From the NCBI GenBank assembly GCA_943349725.1, contig CALQZP010000001.1, forward strand, positions 15,021 through 79,020: DNA of 64,000 nucleotides. Direction: 5' to 3'. A program made the position numbers and the translations under genes. Source of the DNA: Candidatus Nomurabacteria bacterium (GTDB lineage Bacteria; Patescibacteriota; Minisyncoccia; Phycocordibacterales; UBA10002). The notes below the pieces were generated by a model that saw only the letters and a list, made by a program, of their open reading frames with translations, was not told the origin of the DNA and did not search any database. Below, one piece after another: positions 1-7,397 of this stretch (the first letter of the stretch is position 1; the number at the start of each line of letters is the position of its first letter).

Positions 1-37
1 TTACCCTTTCACCGCCCCGTAGGACGGCGGGAGGTGA

Positions 38-499
38 TCAATACCCGACTGGGTACCACCACCTGGTGTGGCTCGGTCCCGGCTTCCACCTTGTCCCCGT
101 GTCGGGGTGGGACTCGAATCCCTCCTGGTGGTTGGGGGTGTAAAACCCCTTCTCCACCTCCTCGTCCAAGTAGACGAGGTCGTTGAGGGTGGCCCGGCGG
201 AGATGGGCCCAGTTATGCCTACACACGGAGCTCCCGCCCCAGTGGGAGACTCGTTGCGAGTCAACCCCCTCCCTGTACACCCATGGGAGGGTGAACAGGG
301 AATTCTCCCTGTTGTTTCTGGCCGAAACAACAACCCCCTGCTGATAGTGGGTTCCAAGAACCCACCCCTCCATATCGAGGGTGGCGTAGAAAACCCCGTC
401 CTGCTGGTGCAGGTGACGGATGGACCCCTCCTTCGAGAAGTCCATAATTTCCGCCAACGAACCCGCCACCGCCACTCCCGTAATTTCAATTTTTTTCAT
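38..499 (-). CDS. Hypothetical protein with hairpin-dense coding sequence
   Basis: This 153-residue product matches no family I recognise. It has no signal peptide or membrane segment and is rich in Trp, His and Gly (tail RWKPGPSHTRWWYPVGY). The ATG at 499 follows AAGGAAG at ribosome-binding distance. The coding DNA is unusual: it is a run of perfect stem-loops, including CCTCGTC/GACGAGG (160-179), GACTCG/CGAGTC (248-262), CCCTCCC/GGGAGGG (267-291), AACAGGGA/TCCCTGTT (294-313), TTGTTTC/GAAACAA (312-330) and GGGTTC/GAACCC (349-363). The same style recurs in the minus-strand genes at 20.3-25.9 kb, and its leader shares a block with the gene at 25126-25932, so I place it in the same family of elements. 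Function unknown. Confidence 0.6.
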   Translation of the reverse strand: MKKIEITGVAVAGSLAEIMDFSKEGSIRHLHQQDGVFYATLDMEGWVLGTHYQQGVVVSARNNRENSLFTLPWVYREGVDSQRVSHWGGSSVCRHNWAHLRRATLNDLVYLDEEVEKGFYTPNHQEGFESHPDTGTRWKPGPSHTRWWYPVGY

Positions 500-836
500 T
501 TTCTTCCTTCTTTTTCTCTTTTTTTTGTTGTTTGTTTCTTTGAACCCTGTTTAAAGTCGATGATTCAACGACTTTTGCCCAATGCTTACACAACATCGAG
601 CTACCGAAACGACCGATTTCTCGGTCCTACCCAGAGCCTCCAGTTGGGCCAAGGGTGCTCTATCTCGGAATCGCAGTTAATGAAATGCGACCCCTCTTGC
701 TCTGCCGACACAGGTCGGCAAGGCGAAGAGGAGTAACATTTCGGAACGAATGACCGCTCCGCGTCTTCCTGTTTGAGGTTTTATCTTCACCTCAAACTTT
801 CTTCTGCCTATTCGGTTGTCAAAGAATCAAACATAC
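500..836 (-). other. Long structured leader without a gene
   Basis: No convincing coding region is seen in this stretch. It holds a block (722-749) found again at 26070-26097 with 26 of 28 bases identical, a 6-bp hairpin GACCGA/TCGGTC near 609-624, and a hairpin CGGA/TCCG beside the shared block whose counterpart downstream uses a different sequence, GGAAC/GTTCC. It lies between a good promoter and the start codon, so it is inferred to be a 5' untranslated regulatory RNA. Confidence 0.5.
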
Positions 837-865
837 AGTATACCATGTACCATATATAAAGTCAA
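837..865 (-). promoter_or_regulatory. Sigma70-type promoter for the gene at 38-499
   Basis: On the minus strand TTGACT (860-865) and TATACT (837-842) are separated by exactly 17 nt. Transcription would start near 830 and give a leader of about 330 nt before the start codon at 499. The leader includes a 9-bp hairpin GTTTGAGGT/ACCTCAAAC (about 771-799). Confidence 0.7.
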
Positions 866-1129
866 TAGGTGGGGAGGGCTGAAAAAGCTATGATTAGAGC
901 CATGAAAAACTCCGCCTTTATTGATGCGCAAACTGAAAAAGGAAGTCAGAGAGAAGATAACAGGACTTATGTACACCCCTCCCGCGCTAGACGCGTGTGT
1001 GCTCCCCTTGTTAGGGGAGAATTAAGACAAAGTTGCGTAAGTCCTAGATAAATTATATGAATAATCTTAATCATAAAATCGGCAGAGGTTGGAAACGAAA
1101 ACGCACCGCGCAGACACGAGGACTGCGAG
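866..1129. other. Spacer before the Mur ligase gene
   Basis: A few short open frames cross this spacer but none has coding character or a ribosome site. It contains the hairpin CTCCCCTTGTTAGGGGAG near 1002-1019. Apart from GAGGA shortly before the ATG at 1130 I see nothing specific. Confidence 0.4.
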
Positions 1130-2452
1130 ATGCGTTTTCTTGTGAATGAACCTATGATAGCAGACCAAACAGAAAAGTCAGCAGGGTACGAGATGCCTCC
1201 GGCCGTACACGGAATGTCCTTACGGCATCTGGTCAGCACTCTCAAACTCCCCTACCACTACCTGCTCGCCATGCTTGGGGCCATTATTTATGGCTTCCCT
1301 TCACGAAAGTTAAACGTTATCGCCGTAACCGGAACTAAGGGTAAGAGCTCGGTAGTGGAGCTCATAAGCGCATTACTTGATGAAGCGGGGTATAAAACCG
1401 CGCACGCTTCCACCATTCATTTCAAGATTGGCGACAAGATTGAACGGAATATGCACAAGATGACGATGCCGGGACGTTTTTTCCTCCAACATTTTCTGCG
1501 TAAAGCCGTTCAAGCCGGATGCACCCATGCGGTGATTGAGATGACCTCGGAAGGAGCACGACAGTTCAGACATAAGTTCATCTTCCTCAATGCGCTTATC
1601 TTTACGAACCTCGCGCCAGAACACCTTGAGTCGCACGGCTCATACGAAAACTATGTTCGCGCCAAAGTGTCTATCGCGCGCGAACTTGAGAAATCACCAA
1701 AGAAAAATAAAATGCTTATTGTAAACGGTGAGGATGCGGAAGCGCACCGATTTCTGGAAGTGTTTACCGGCACCAAAAAGATATTTAGTGCGAAGGACGC
1801 GGGAGGGCCGGTGGTTACGTCAGAGGGGATTTCATTCAATTGGCAGGGCGTTCGTATAGAATCATCACTTCCGGGGAAATTTAACCTGTACAATATTCTT
1901 GCCACAGTAACGTATGCGGATACTCTAGGTATACCGTTGGAGAAAATTCAGTCAGGGATCAAGAAAATGAGGGGTATTTTGGGACGTGCACAAAAGATTG
2001 AAGGATCCGATTTCTCGGTCATCGTCGACTATGCGCACACTCCCGAATCACTTGAGCAGTTCTATGAAACCTACGCCGGAAAATACAAGCGGTGCATTTT
2101 GGGAAATACGGGAGGAGGGAGGGACACCTGGAAGCGTCCGGTGATGGCGGGTATTGCCGAAAAATACTGCGATGAGGTTATTCTTACCAATGAAGACCCA
2201 TACGACGAAGACCCCGAGAGGATTATTAGGGAGATGGCCGTCGGAATGAAGTACAAAGAACCATTACTCATTCTTGATCGTAGGACGGCTATCCGCGCAG
2301 CACTCCAAAAATCAACTAAAGGTGATTTTGTGCTCATTACCGGCAAAGGAACCGACCCGTTTATTATGGGTCCGAACGGCACCAAAGAGGCGTGGGATGA
2401 CGCAACCGTGGTGAAGGAGGAATTGCAGAAAATCCTAAATTCTAATATCTAA
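1130..2452 (+). CDS. murE: Mur ligase, UDP-MurNAc-tripeptide synthetase (MurE-like)
   Basis: MurE-family ligases add the third amino acid to UDP-MurNAc-dipeptide in the cytoplasm, using ATP. At 440 residues this is shorter than typical MurE. The central ATPase domain shows the P-loop GTKGKSS at residues 68-74 and the Mur motif DYAHTPES at 300-307. The C-terminal domain has NEDPYDEDP near 354-362, where MurE enzymes carry the substrate-selecting DNPR or DDPN motif; the variant here does not show which diamino acid is used. The N-terminal UDP-sugar domain is reduced to about 60 residues. ATG follows GAGGA by 7 nt. It stands alone and ends in a long imperfect palindrome. A paralogous Mur-ligase role cannot be excluded. 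Confidence 0.85.
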   Translation: MRFLVNEPMIADQTEKSAGYEMPPAVHGMSLRHLVSTLKLPYHYLLAMLGAIIYGFPSRKLNVIAVTGTKGKSSVVELISALLDEAGYKTAHASTIHFKIGDKIERNMHKMTMPGRFFLQHFLRKAVQAGCTHAVIEMTSEGARQFRHKFIFLNALIFTNLAPEHLESHGSYENYVRAKVSIARELEKSPKKNKMLIVNGEDAEAHRFLEVFTGTKKIFSAKDAGGPVVTSEGISFNWQGVRIESSLPGKFNLYNILATVTYADTLGIPLEKIQSGIKKMRGILGRAQKIEGSDFSVIVDYAHTPESLEQFYETYAGKYKRCILGNTGGGRDTWKRPVMAGIAEKYCDEVILTNEDPYDEDPERIIREMAVGMKYKEPLLILDRRTAIRAALQKSTKGDFVLITGKGTDPFIMGPNGTKEAWDDATVVKEELQKILNSNI

Positions 2453-2562
2453 ATTCTAAACAAACCACAAAAATTGAAAACCTAAACGAGGTTGGTTTAT
2501 GGCTTTGTGATTTGGATTTTAGAATTTGTTTAGATTTTAGAGTTTCGTTTTTAGATATTCCA
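2433..2562. repeat. AT-rich imperfect palindrome between convergent genes
   Basis: The left arm carries AATATCTAAATTCTAAAC and the right arm ends with TTTAGATATT after repeated TTTAGAATTTGTTTAGA-type words, so the stretch folds into a long imperfect hairpin. It begins inside the last codons of the Mur ligase and reaches the stop of the amidase on the other strand. It probably serves as a bidirectional terminator and belongs to the class of word-like palindromic spacers seen throughout the window. Confidence 0.55.
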
Positions 2563-2566
2563 CTTC

Positions 2567-3796
2567 CTAGTGGCTGTATTTTTCATTCAGCTTCTGGAGC
2601 GTCAGCTCTCCCACAGTTCCGGAAGGCGGAAGTCCATGCTTTTCCTGAAAATCTTTGACCGCAAGTATCGTGCAGGGACCGAAACTTCCCGTGAGCGGAC
2701 AATCTCGTTTGCTTTTTCCTTCCGGTGGATACATTTCCTCGAGGAGAAGCGCGGTTTGTAGTGAAAGCACGCTCGGGTTCCCGCCTCCTCCCGCAACGAG
2801 GGGTTCACTCCAGTTATGGGGCAAAAGTGTCGTCGGATATTTTTGGAAAATCTCTCCATTCTTTCCGAAAAAACGATTGAGTCCCTGATAGGTCTGAAAC
2901 GCCAGCTCCTTGAGGACGCGCGCACGAACCTCCGGGCCGATGAACTTTTGTTCGTAAATATAGCCATATTCAATAAGGACGGAGGCGGGGTCAAGCGTGT
3001 TGTACGAACCGATGGCAATAAGCCCTTGGTCTTCCACTATTCCGCTATCTTCAATGGGTAGATTGCTTTCCGCATAAAACTTAAGAAATTGCTTGAGTAA
3101 CGAAAGTGCCACCTCCTTGCTTGCCCGCGCATTTGAAAACTGCGAATCGGGAACGTAGAGCGCAAACCCACTATAGCGACCTGTCTTATGACTACGCCTC
3201 CCGGGGTAGTCATTGAAGTGAATATGAAGCACGATGTCCACCCGGTGCTCATTTGCCCACTTGTTAAACGAGTAGAGCTTTGTCGCCACTTCATTCGGCG
3301 CGGAATTGTGTATCACTCCGTCAGTAAGATGCACACTCCCGGCGCGCACGAGTTCGCGCATCGTCTGTTTTTTCTCGGCGACAAAAGTGGCAATCATATC
3401 GCGCTCCGTTTCAAAATAATTTTGAAATTCGGGAGCGTACCCTTTCGTGGTCCGCGTAAGAATCGGCTCATAGGCAGAATCGGCCGAGAGAAGTCTCGCG
3501 AGCTCCTCCCCTACAACAACATTCATGTCAGCCTCGCGCACGCCCTGAAACTCCGTGCCCCAGGCATCGTTGTCATGCCCGGGAACAATGAGGACTCGCA
3601 GTTTACGTTCCCCGTGTGTCGCCCGAGTATAGATTTCCTGTAACTGCTCGGGGGTAACACTCTCCGTAAAAAAGACGCCTGCAAATAACCGGTCAACATC
3701 CTGAAAAGAAAGGAGTGGGGAATGGGACACACTGAAGGAAACCACAAGAGCGGTTCCACAGCACGACACGGCAAAAAGTCTTAAAAAGCGCTTCAC
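2567..3796 (-). CDS. Secreted N-acetylmuramoyl-L-alanine amidase with peptidoglycan-binding domain
   Basis: Amidase_3-family zinc hydrolase that would cleave the amide bond between MurNAc and the stem peptide outside the membrane. After a basic start (VKRFLRLFAV) comes a hydrophobic signal segment. The catalytic domain shows VPGHDND (first metal His), READ (Glu), HIHFND (second His) and LIEYGY (catalytic Glu). The last 70 residues form a PG_binding_1 repeat (SLQTALLLEEMY...FGPCTILAVKDFQ...GTVGELTLQKLN). I prefer the GTG at 3796 over an upstream TTG at 3823 because GGAG sits 5 nt before it and TATACT just upstream. It converges with the Mur ligase, consistent with a wall-remodelling role. Confidence 0.85.
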   Translation of the reverse strand: MKRFLRLFAVSCCGTALVVSFSVSHSPLLSFQDVDRLFAGVFFTESVTPEQLQEIYTRATHGERKLRVLIVPGHDNDAWGTEFQGVREADMNVVVGEELARLLSADSAYEPILTRTTKGYAPEFQNYFETERDMIATFVAEKKQTMRELVRAGSVHLTDGVIHNSAPNEVATKLYSFNKWANEHRVDIVLHIHFNDYPGRRSHKTGRYSGFALYVPDSQFSNARASKEVALSLLKQFLKFYAESNLPIEDSGIVEDQGLIAIGSYNTLDPASVLIEYGYIYEQKFIGPEVRARVLKELAFQTYQGLNRFFGKNGEIFQKYPTTLLPHNWSEPLVAGGGGNPSVLSLQTALLLEEMYPPEGKSKRDCPLTGSFGPCTILAVKDFQEKHGLPPSGTVGELTLQKLNEKYSH

Positions 3797-3870
3797 CGCT
3801 CCAGTATACCAGGAAAAGTTCAAGCCACTGATTTGGGAAAGTGCGCTATTTGTTCTACAATTACCTCACT

Positions 3871-4797
3871 ATGGACGATGCAAAATGGTTTGTTGGGTTT
3901 CTTTTGGTTTTCGGGATTATCTGGCTGAGCGGAAAAAGCAATCCATCAAGACAGCCTTCCCCGCACGCGACCTCAACCCCCAAGACAAGGGGTATTCCCG
4001 CAGAGGTGGGTCCTCGAAGAGGAACACCCAAAAAAGAAGTGATCTCCGCCCCGCCAGCGAGTACCGTTTTACCTAGCGCCCCCATTTCCACGACACCTTC
4101 CGAGGATATCTCCCCTTTTTACGGCCGGCTAACCATTGGTTCGCTAAATCGCGGTACACTAGGAAACGAATACGTCATCATTCAGGCTTCAAGTAAGAAC
4201 GTCGGTGACACGGACATCACCGGAGTCACCATTAGAAGTGGGATAGGCCTTACCGGAGAAACTATCGGCAAGGGGTGGACGGCCTATTTCCCGGGAACTG
4301 TTGGTGAGGGTGACCCTATACTCCTCCGCCCTGGAAACCGGGTGTATGTTCTTTCAGGACGTCCGCCAGGAGGAATGACACTACCGTCAAAGGGCGGTTT
4401 CCAGCTTAACCTATGCACCGGTTTTTTTGAGCAGGGACAGAATTTTTATCCTGGACTACCGCTTCAGTGTCCTCGTCCAGAAAACGGGCCACTCCTCTCT
4501 TCGGGAGATATCTTGAGCGAAGATTGCTATACCTACCTTAAGCGCATACCCCGCTGTACCGTCCCCTCATCGGTTCCTAAGAATCTCGCTTCGGACGGAA
4601 ATTGTCGCGCGTACGCGCTTACCAAAATAAACTACGGACAATGCGTGGTCGATTACCGAAAGGACCCAAGGTTTTTACGGGGCGAATGGCGCGTGTACCT
4701 CGGGCGAGGCACGAGACTGTGGCGTGACGGAAAGGAAATTATAGAAATCTTGGATAAAGACGGGAAACTTATTGCGAGAAAGCAGTACGGTTCATAG
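3871..4797 (+). CDS. Membrane-anchored extracytoplasmic protein of unknown function
   Basis: The product begins with an N-terminal membrane segment (WFVGFLLVFGIIWLSG), followed by a Ser/Pro/Thr-rich linker of about 60 residues. Then comes a beta-rich domain (GRLTIGSLNRGTLGNEYVII...LLRPGNRVYVLSG) that resembles lamin-tail-like domains in layout, though I cannot establish this without a profile search. Several Cys pairs in the C-terminal half (CTGFF, QCPRP, DCYTY, RCTVP, NCRAY, QCVVD) suggest disulfides outside the cell. The ATG at 3871 is preferred to an upstream GTG at 3841 because it leads directly into the membrane segment. The gene overlaps the convergent methyltransferase by 6 nt. Confidence 0.6.
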   Translation: MDDAKWFVGFLLVFGIIWLSGKSNPSRQPSPHATSTPKTRGIPAEVGPRRGTPKKEVISAPPASTVLPSAPISTTPSEDISPFYGRLTIGSLNRGTLGNEYVIIQASSKNVGDTDITGVTIRSGIGLTGETIGKGWTAYFPGTVGEGDPILLRPGNRVYVLSGRPPGGMTLPSKGGFQLNLCTGFFEQGQNFYPGLPLQCPRPENGPLLSSGDILSEDCYTYLKRIPRCTVPSSVPKNLASDGNCRAYALTKINYGQCVVDYRKDPRFLRGEWRVYLGRGTRLWRDGKEIIEILDKDGKLIARKQYGS

Positions 4798-5265
4798 ACA
4801 TTGGCGCCACGCGAACTGAAAAAGTACAATCCCCGCGGTCACCGAGACATTGAGCGACTCCTTTGTGCCATGCATCGGGATTTCAATGATGTGGTCACAC
4901 TTTTTGAGTATACTTTTCGGAATACCGTCCACTTCATTCCCAAGAATGAGCGCGACCGAACCTTTCGGTCTGTATGTTTTGTAATTGACCGAGTGCGTGT
5001 CTTGCTCCACGGCGACAATGCTCACCTTTTGTTCCTTAAATTTACGGAGGAGAGGTGCAATGGTTTTCTGATACTCCCACGAGACACTCGCCTCGGAGCC
5101 GAGAGCAACCTTTGCTAAATCTTTCCGAGGAAGGCCGTAGCGGTCTATCGGTGTTGGTGTAGTCCCAATGAGGTACAGCTTCTCCACCCCTGCCCCATCA
5201 GCAGTTCTAAATATGGAGCCTACGTTATGCACACTCCGGATATTATGAAGAATTAAGAAAACCAT
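4792..5265 (-). CDS. SpoU/TrmH-family RNA 2'-O-methyltransferase
   Basis: SPOUT-class enzyme that transfers a methyl group from S-adenosylmethionine to a ribose 2'-OH of tRNA or rRNA. The three family motifs are visible: NVGSIFRTAD (motif 1), LILGNEVDGI (motif 2) and IPMHGTKESLNVSVTAG (motif 3, the knotted cofactor site). At about 157 residues it is a minimal SpoU protein without the N-terminal RNA-binding extension, like TrmL. The exact target nucleotide cannot be read from sequence. An in-frame GTG lies three codons upstream. It is the next gene after the DGR template repeat but is separated from it by a terminator hairpin. Confidence 0.88.
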   Translation of the reverse strand: MVFLILHNIRSVHNVGSIFRTADGAGVEKLYLIGTTPTPIDRYGLPRKDLAKVALGSEASVSWEYQKTIAPLLRKFKEQKVSIVAVEQDTHSVNYKTYRPKGSVALILGNEVDGIPKSILKKCDHIIEIPMHGTKESLNVSVTAGIVLFQFAWRQCL

Positions 5266-5305
5266 GACGGGCACTGTAACAGGGAACAGCTGGATTGCCT
5301 ATACG

Positions 5306-5336
5306 CAAAAAGGAGTCGTTTAAAACAGACTCCTTT
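5306..5336 (-). terminator. Rho-independent terminator after the DGR template repeat
   Basis: Stem AAAGGAGTC/GACTCCTTT (5309-5317 with 5328-5336) followed by a T-run on the minus strand. It closes the transcript coming from the template-repeat side 11 nt after that repeat ends, so no reverse transcriptase gene would be co-transcribed downstream. Confidence 0.8.
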
Positions 5337-5346
5337 AATTGCGAGA

Positions 5347-5464
5347 AACTTCTCGACGAAACCGCACGTTATCGTTCGCGTTCTGCACGTCGTTGTAATT
5401 CACGTTCACCGTACCATTGCTGCGATTGAAGTTCACATACGGCACGTTCTCGTCGGGAAGGCGG
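5347..5464 (-). repeat. DGR template repeat (TR)
   Basis: This 118-bp stretch aligns without gaps to 5837-5954, the 3' end of the gene at 5798-6649. The two copies differ at 22 positions, and at 19 of these the minus (coding) strand of this copy has adenine while the other copy has C, G or T. Adenine-restricted divergence is the signature of mutagenic retrohoming in diversity-generating retroelements, and it identifies this copy as the template. Read in the target frame it is Asn-rich (VNFNRSNGTVNVNYNDVQNA), as expected for AAC/AAT codons in a template. It happens to lie in a 49-codon open frame (5335-5484), which I do not call as a gene. Confidence 0.92.
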
Positions 5465-5525
5465 TTCGTCCTGTCTTTCTCCATCCGTAATCTCCGGAAG
5501 GCGATTGCTCATCTTCCTGTGTCTT

Positions 5526-5683
5526 ATACCATCTCCAATTAACGCTTGGACATTAACTTATTTCTTAATTTCGAGCGAAAGACGAGATGGAGTCCGAGCC
5601 GTATCGAGATACGGCGAGGACGAAGCGAAGTTTTGTAGCCGAAATTCAGGAATAAGTATGCGATGGTTAATTGGAGATGGTAT
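5526..5683. repeat. Large nested hairpin between DGR template and target
   Basis: A perfect 18-bp inverted repeat, ATACCATCTCCAATTAAC (5526-5543) and its complement (5666-5683), encloses a second pair of arms (5556-5573 with 5640-5657, 15 of 18 matching) and a perfect central hairpin GCCGTATC/GATACGGC (5598-5615). No coding region is convincing inside. In characterised DGRs a hairpin or cruciform just after the variable repeat helps target recognition; this one is in the right place but far larger, so a MITE insertion is the alternative. Together with its flanks this accounts for 5465-5797. Confidence 0.75.
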
Positions 5684-5797
5684 TACGATGACCAATCGTC
5701 ATTCGCCGATGCGAACCGACTGAACAGTCGTCTCAAGCATATACAAAAAGCCGATGTGCAACAATCTCTTGTCACACACCGGCTGGACTTGTTCTTC

Positions 5798-6649
5798 CTA
5801 TTGCGGAAGTGAAGAAGTTTGAAGGTTTGAAGGAACAACTGCTCGACGAAACCGCACGTCCGCGAGCGCGAGCAGCACGTCATAGCAATACACGTTCACC
5901 CCACCAAGGCCGCGATTGAAGTGCACACACGGCACGCGCTCGTCGGGAAGGCGGGAGTCAGTACAGAAGGTTATAACGCCTTGGTCCGGATGAACGCTGT
6001 ACTGTCTCCCATATGCTCGTCCAAAGAGTTGGCGCATAGGAACCGTAGTAGTTGTCCACGGGAGTTCGCGAACGGCAACCGTATGAAGATTGATCGGACT
6101 GTTCGTGCCCTTTCCAAGACATCCATCCGGAGCCTCCTGCTCATCCGCGACCCAAAAGCCAAAGGTACCGGTGTGTTTGTGCGTCATCTCCACATCGTCA
6201 AGGCTTTTATCACCGGAAAATCTCGAGACCTTGCCACCATAGGCTTTTTTATCGGACTGGAAGAAAAACTCCGCCGACTGCGCCACCTTTTCGTGCATTA
6301 GGCAGAAACGGGCTTTGTAGCCGAGGGGTTGGCGTGGGATAAGGAGTCCGGCGAAATCGGTTTTCATGCCGTATTCGTCGCTCCAGAACTTTTCTTCCCG
6401 CTGTGCGAGTTCGCTCGGAATGGTAATAAGCGACGAATCCGTCTTCGTCGATTCTTTGAGCGCAATGCGCTGGTCGCAACCGAGATGCGCGACCGTCCGC
6501 ACCAACTCTGACACCTGCGGATGATTTTCGTTCTTGAGCAAATAATACACTTCAGCATCCGACAGAACGCCGACACTATTCGCAAATCTGCCCGCGAGGG
6601 TCAATCTTTGCTGTACTTCTTCTGTCACCAACAAGGGGGCCTTAGTCAT
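5798..6649 (-). CDS. DGR-diversified target protein with variable C-terminus
   Basis: This 283-residue protein has no signal peptide or membrane segment. Residues 233-271 are encoded by the variable repeat and hold the 15 codons that differ from the template (for example template N, Y, N, S, N becoming R, C, H, G, L). The C-terminal layout, ending DVRFRR, is compatible with the C-type-lectin fold used by known DGR variable proteins, where diversified residues form a ligand surface; the fold is inferred. The first 230 residues match nothing I recognise. AAGGA precedes the ATG at 6649. Without a signal sequence the binding surface would be cytosolic unless exported by another route. Ligand unknown. 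Confidence 0.85.
   Translation of the reverse strand: MTKAPLLVTEEVQQRLTLAGRFANSVGVLSDAEVYYLLKNENHPQVSELVRTVAHLGCDQRIALKESTKTDSSLITIPSELAQREEKFWSDEYGMKTDFAGLLIPRQPLGYKARFCLMHEKVAQSAEFFFQSDKKAYGGKVSRFSGDKSLDDVEMTHKHTGTFGFWVADEQEAPDGCLGKGTNSPINLHTVAVRELPWTTTTVPMRQLFGRAYGRQYSVHPDQGVITFCTDSRLPDERVPCVHFNRGLGGVNVYCYDVLLALADVRFRRAVVPSNLQTSSLPQ
5837..5954 (-). repeat. DGR variable repeat (VR)
   Basis: The 3' coding end of the target gene, 118 bp and gap-free against the template at 5347-5464. Nineteen of 22 differences sit at template adenines. The exceptions are three single changes (template C to G, C to T and T to G on the coding strand), compatible with later drift. Identity ends sharply at both edges, which sets the repeat boundaries. 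The shared 3' portion GTGCGGTTTCGTCGAG would contain the initiation-of-mutagenic-homing site. Confidence 0.92.
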
Positions 6650-6845
6650 AAGGAATCCTTTTTCTTTTTTTGATTGTTACCAAAGGACAGTCGAGATGGC
6701 ACTAATGCGCGCCATTTTCTGTCCGAAAATACCCTACCATATTTGTCTGTCTGACGTCAAATTTTGAACGAGGACAATGAGAGGGTCAACGGGGGGTCTG
6801 TTCAGTCACCGTTACTTGTCCTTGTTTCTTTGGTATAGTTATTGC

Positions 6846-7250
6846 ATGTTAAGCATCTTCCCCGATTTACTCAACTTTGGTTTTTTCGCCCCCTTGCTTC
6901 TTCGCGTTGCGCTTGGAGTTGTCTTCCTTGGTTTTGGGCGACACACACTAGGCCGTGGTCGTGGGCAACACGGCGCGCTGTTTGAAGCCATCGGCCTTCG
7001 CCAAGGACACCGCTATGTCACTGTCTTCGGTGTGCTTGAAATCGTAGTCGCACTTCTCCTTATCGTCGGCCTCTACACACAAGTAGTCGCACTCATTGTA
7101 TTTATTCTTTCCCTGGAAGCCTACTATCTCAAAGGCAAACACGGTCAGCATATTGAACACCGCCGTCATCTCTTCTTCCTCATCGGCATTATCGCATTCT
7201 CACTTCTCCTCACCGGAGCAGGCGCTCTCGCGTTTGATTTGCCTCTCTAG
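6846..7250 (+). CDS. DoxX-like small integral membrane protein
   Basis: A 134-residue protein with about four hydrophobic segments (FFAPLLLRVALGVVFLGFG, VFGVLEIVVALLLIVGLY, VVALIVFILSLEAYYL, LFFLIGIIAFSLLLTGAGA), the layout of the DoxX/SURF4 superfamily. The substrate or partner of most members is unknown. I choose the ATG at 6846 because TATAGT lies 9 nt upstream, suggesting a near-leaderless message; an earlier in-frame start at 6777 would add a non-hydrophobic stretch. It is followed after about 40 nt by the tRNA-Lys gene. Confidence 0.7.
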   Translation: MLSIFPDLLNFGFFAPLLLRVALGVVFLGFGRHTLGRGRGQHGALFEAIGLRQGHRYVTVFGVLEIVVALLLIVGLYTQVVALIVFILSLEAYYLKGKHGQHIEHRRHLFFLIGIIAFSLLLTGAGALAFDLPL

Positions 7251-7289
7251 CTTCAAAATCGGAGAGGAGTATGGTATAACACGTGGGTT

Positions 7290-7362
7290 CCGCCCATAGC
7301 TCAGCTGGTAGAGCAGCTCGCTTTTAACGAGAAGGTCCTTGGTTCAAATCCAAGTGGGCGGA
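7290..7362 (+). tRNA. trnK: tRNA-Lys (anticodon TTT)
   Basis: Acceptor stem CCGCCCA/TGGGCGG, D-arm GCTC...GAGC with AGCTGGTA, anticodon loop CTTTTAA (TTT) and T-arm CTTGG-TTCAAAT-CCAAG are all present, with A as discriminator. No CCA is encoded, so it must be added post-transcriptionally. A free-standing homing-endonuclease-like gene starts 35 nt downstream. Confidence 0.95.
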
Positions 7363-7397
7363 TAGAAATATGATAGGCATGGTACTATACTCGTACC

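Noticed and set aside
574..672. A tRNA-like fold with GCCCAAT/GTTGGGC ends
   Set aside because: The acceptor-like pairing exists, but there is no T-loop TTC, no recognisable D-arm and no fitting anticodon arm.
68..736. A 222-codon plus-strand frame opposite the first gene
   Set aside because: It mirrors the hairpin-rich gene on the other strand, lacks a ribosome site and reads through the promoter leader. The minus frame has a good ribosome site and a promoter.
5335..5484. A 49-codon open frame covering the DGR template repeat
   Set aside because: The frame follows from similarity to the target's coding end. The adenine-biased divergence and the terminator just after it identify the stretch as a template RNA. 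No ribosome site precedes its ATG.
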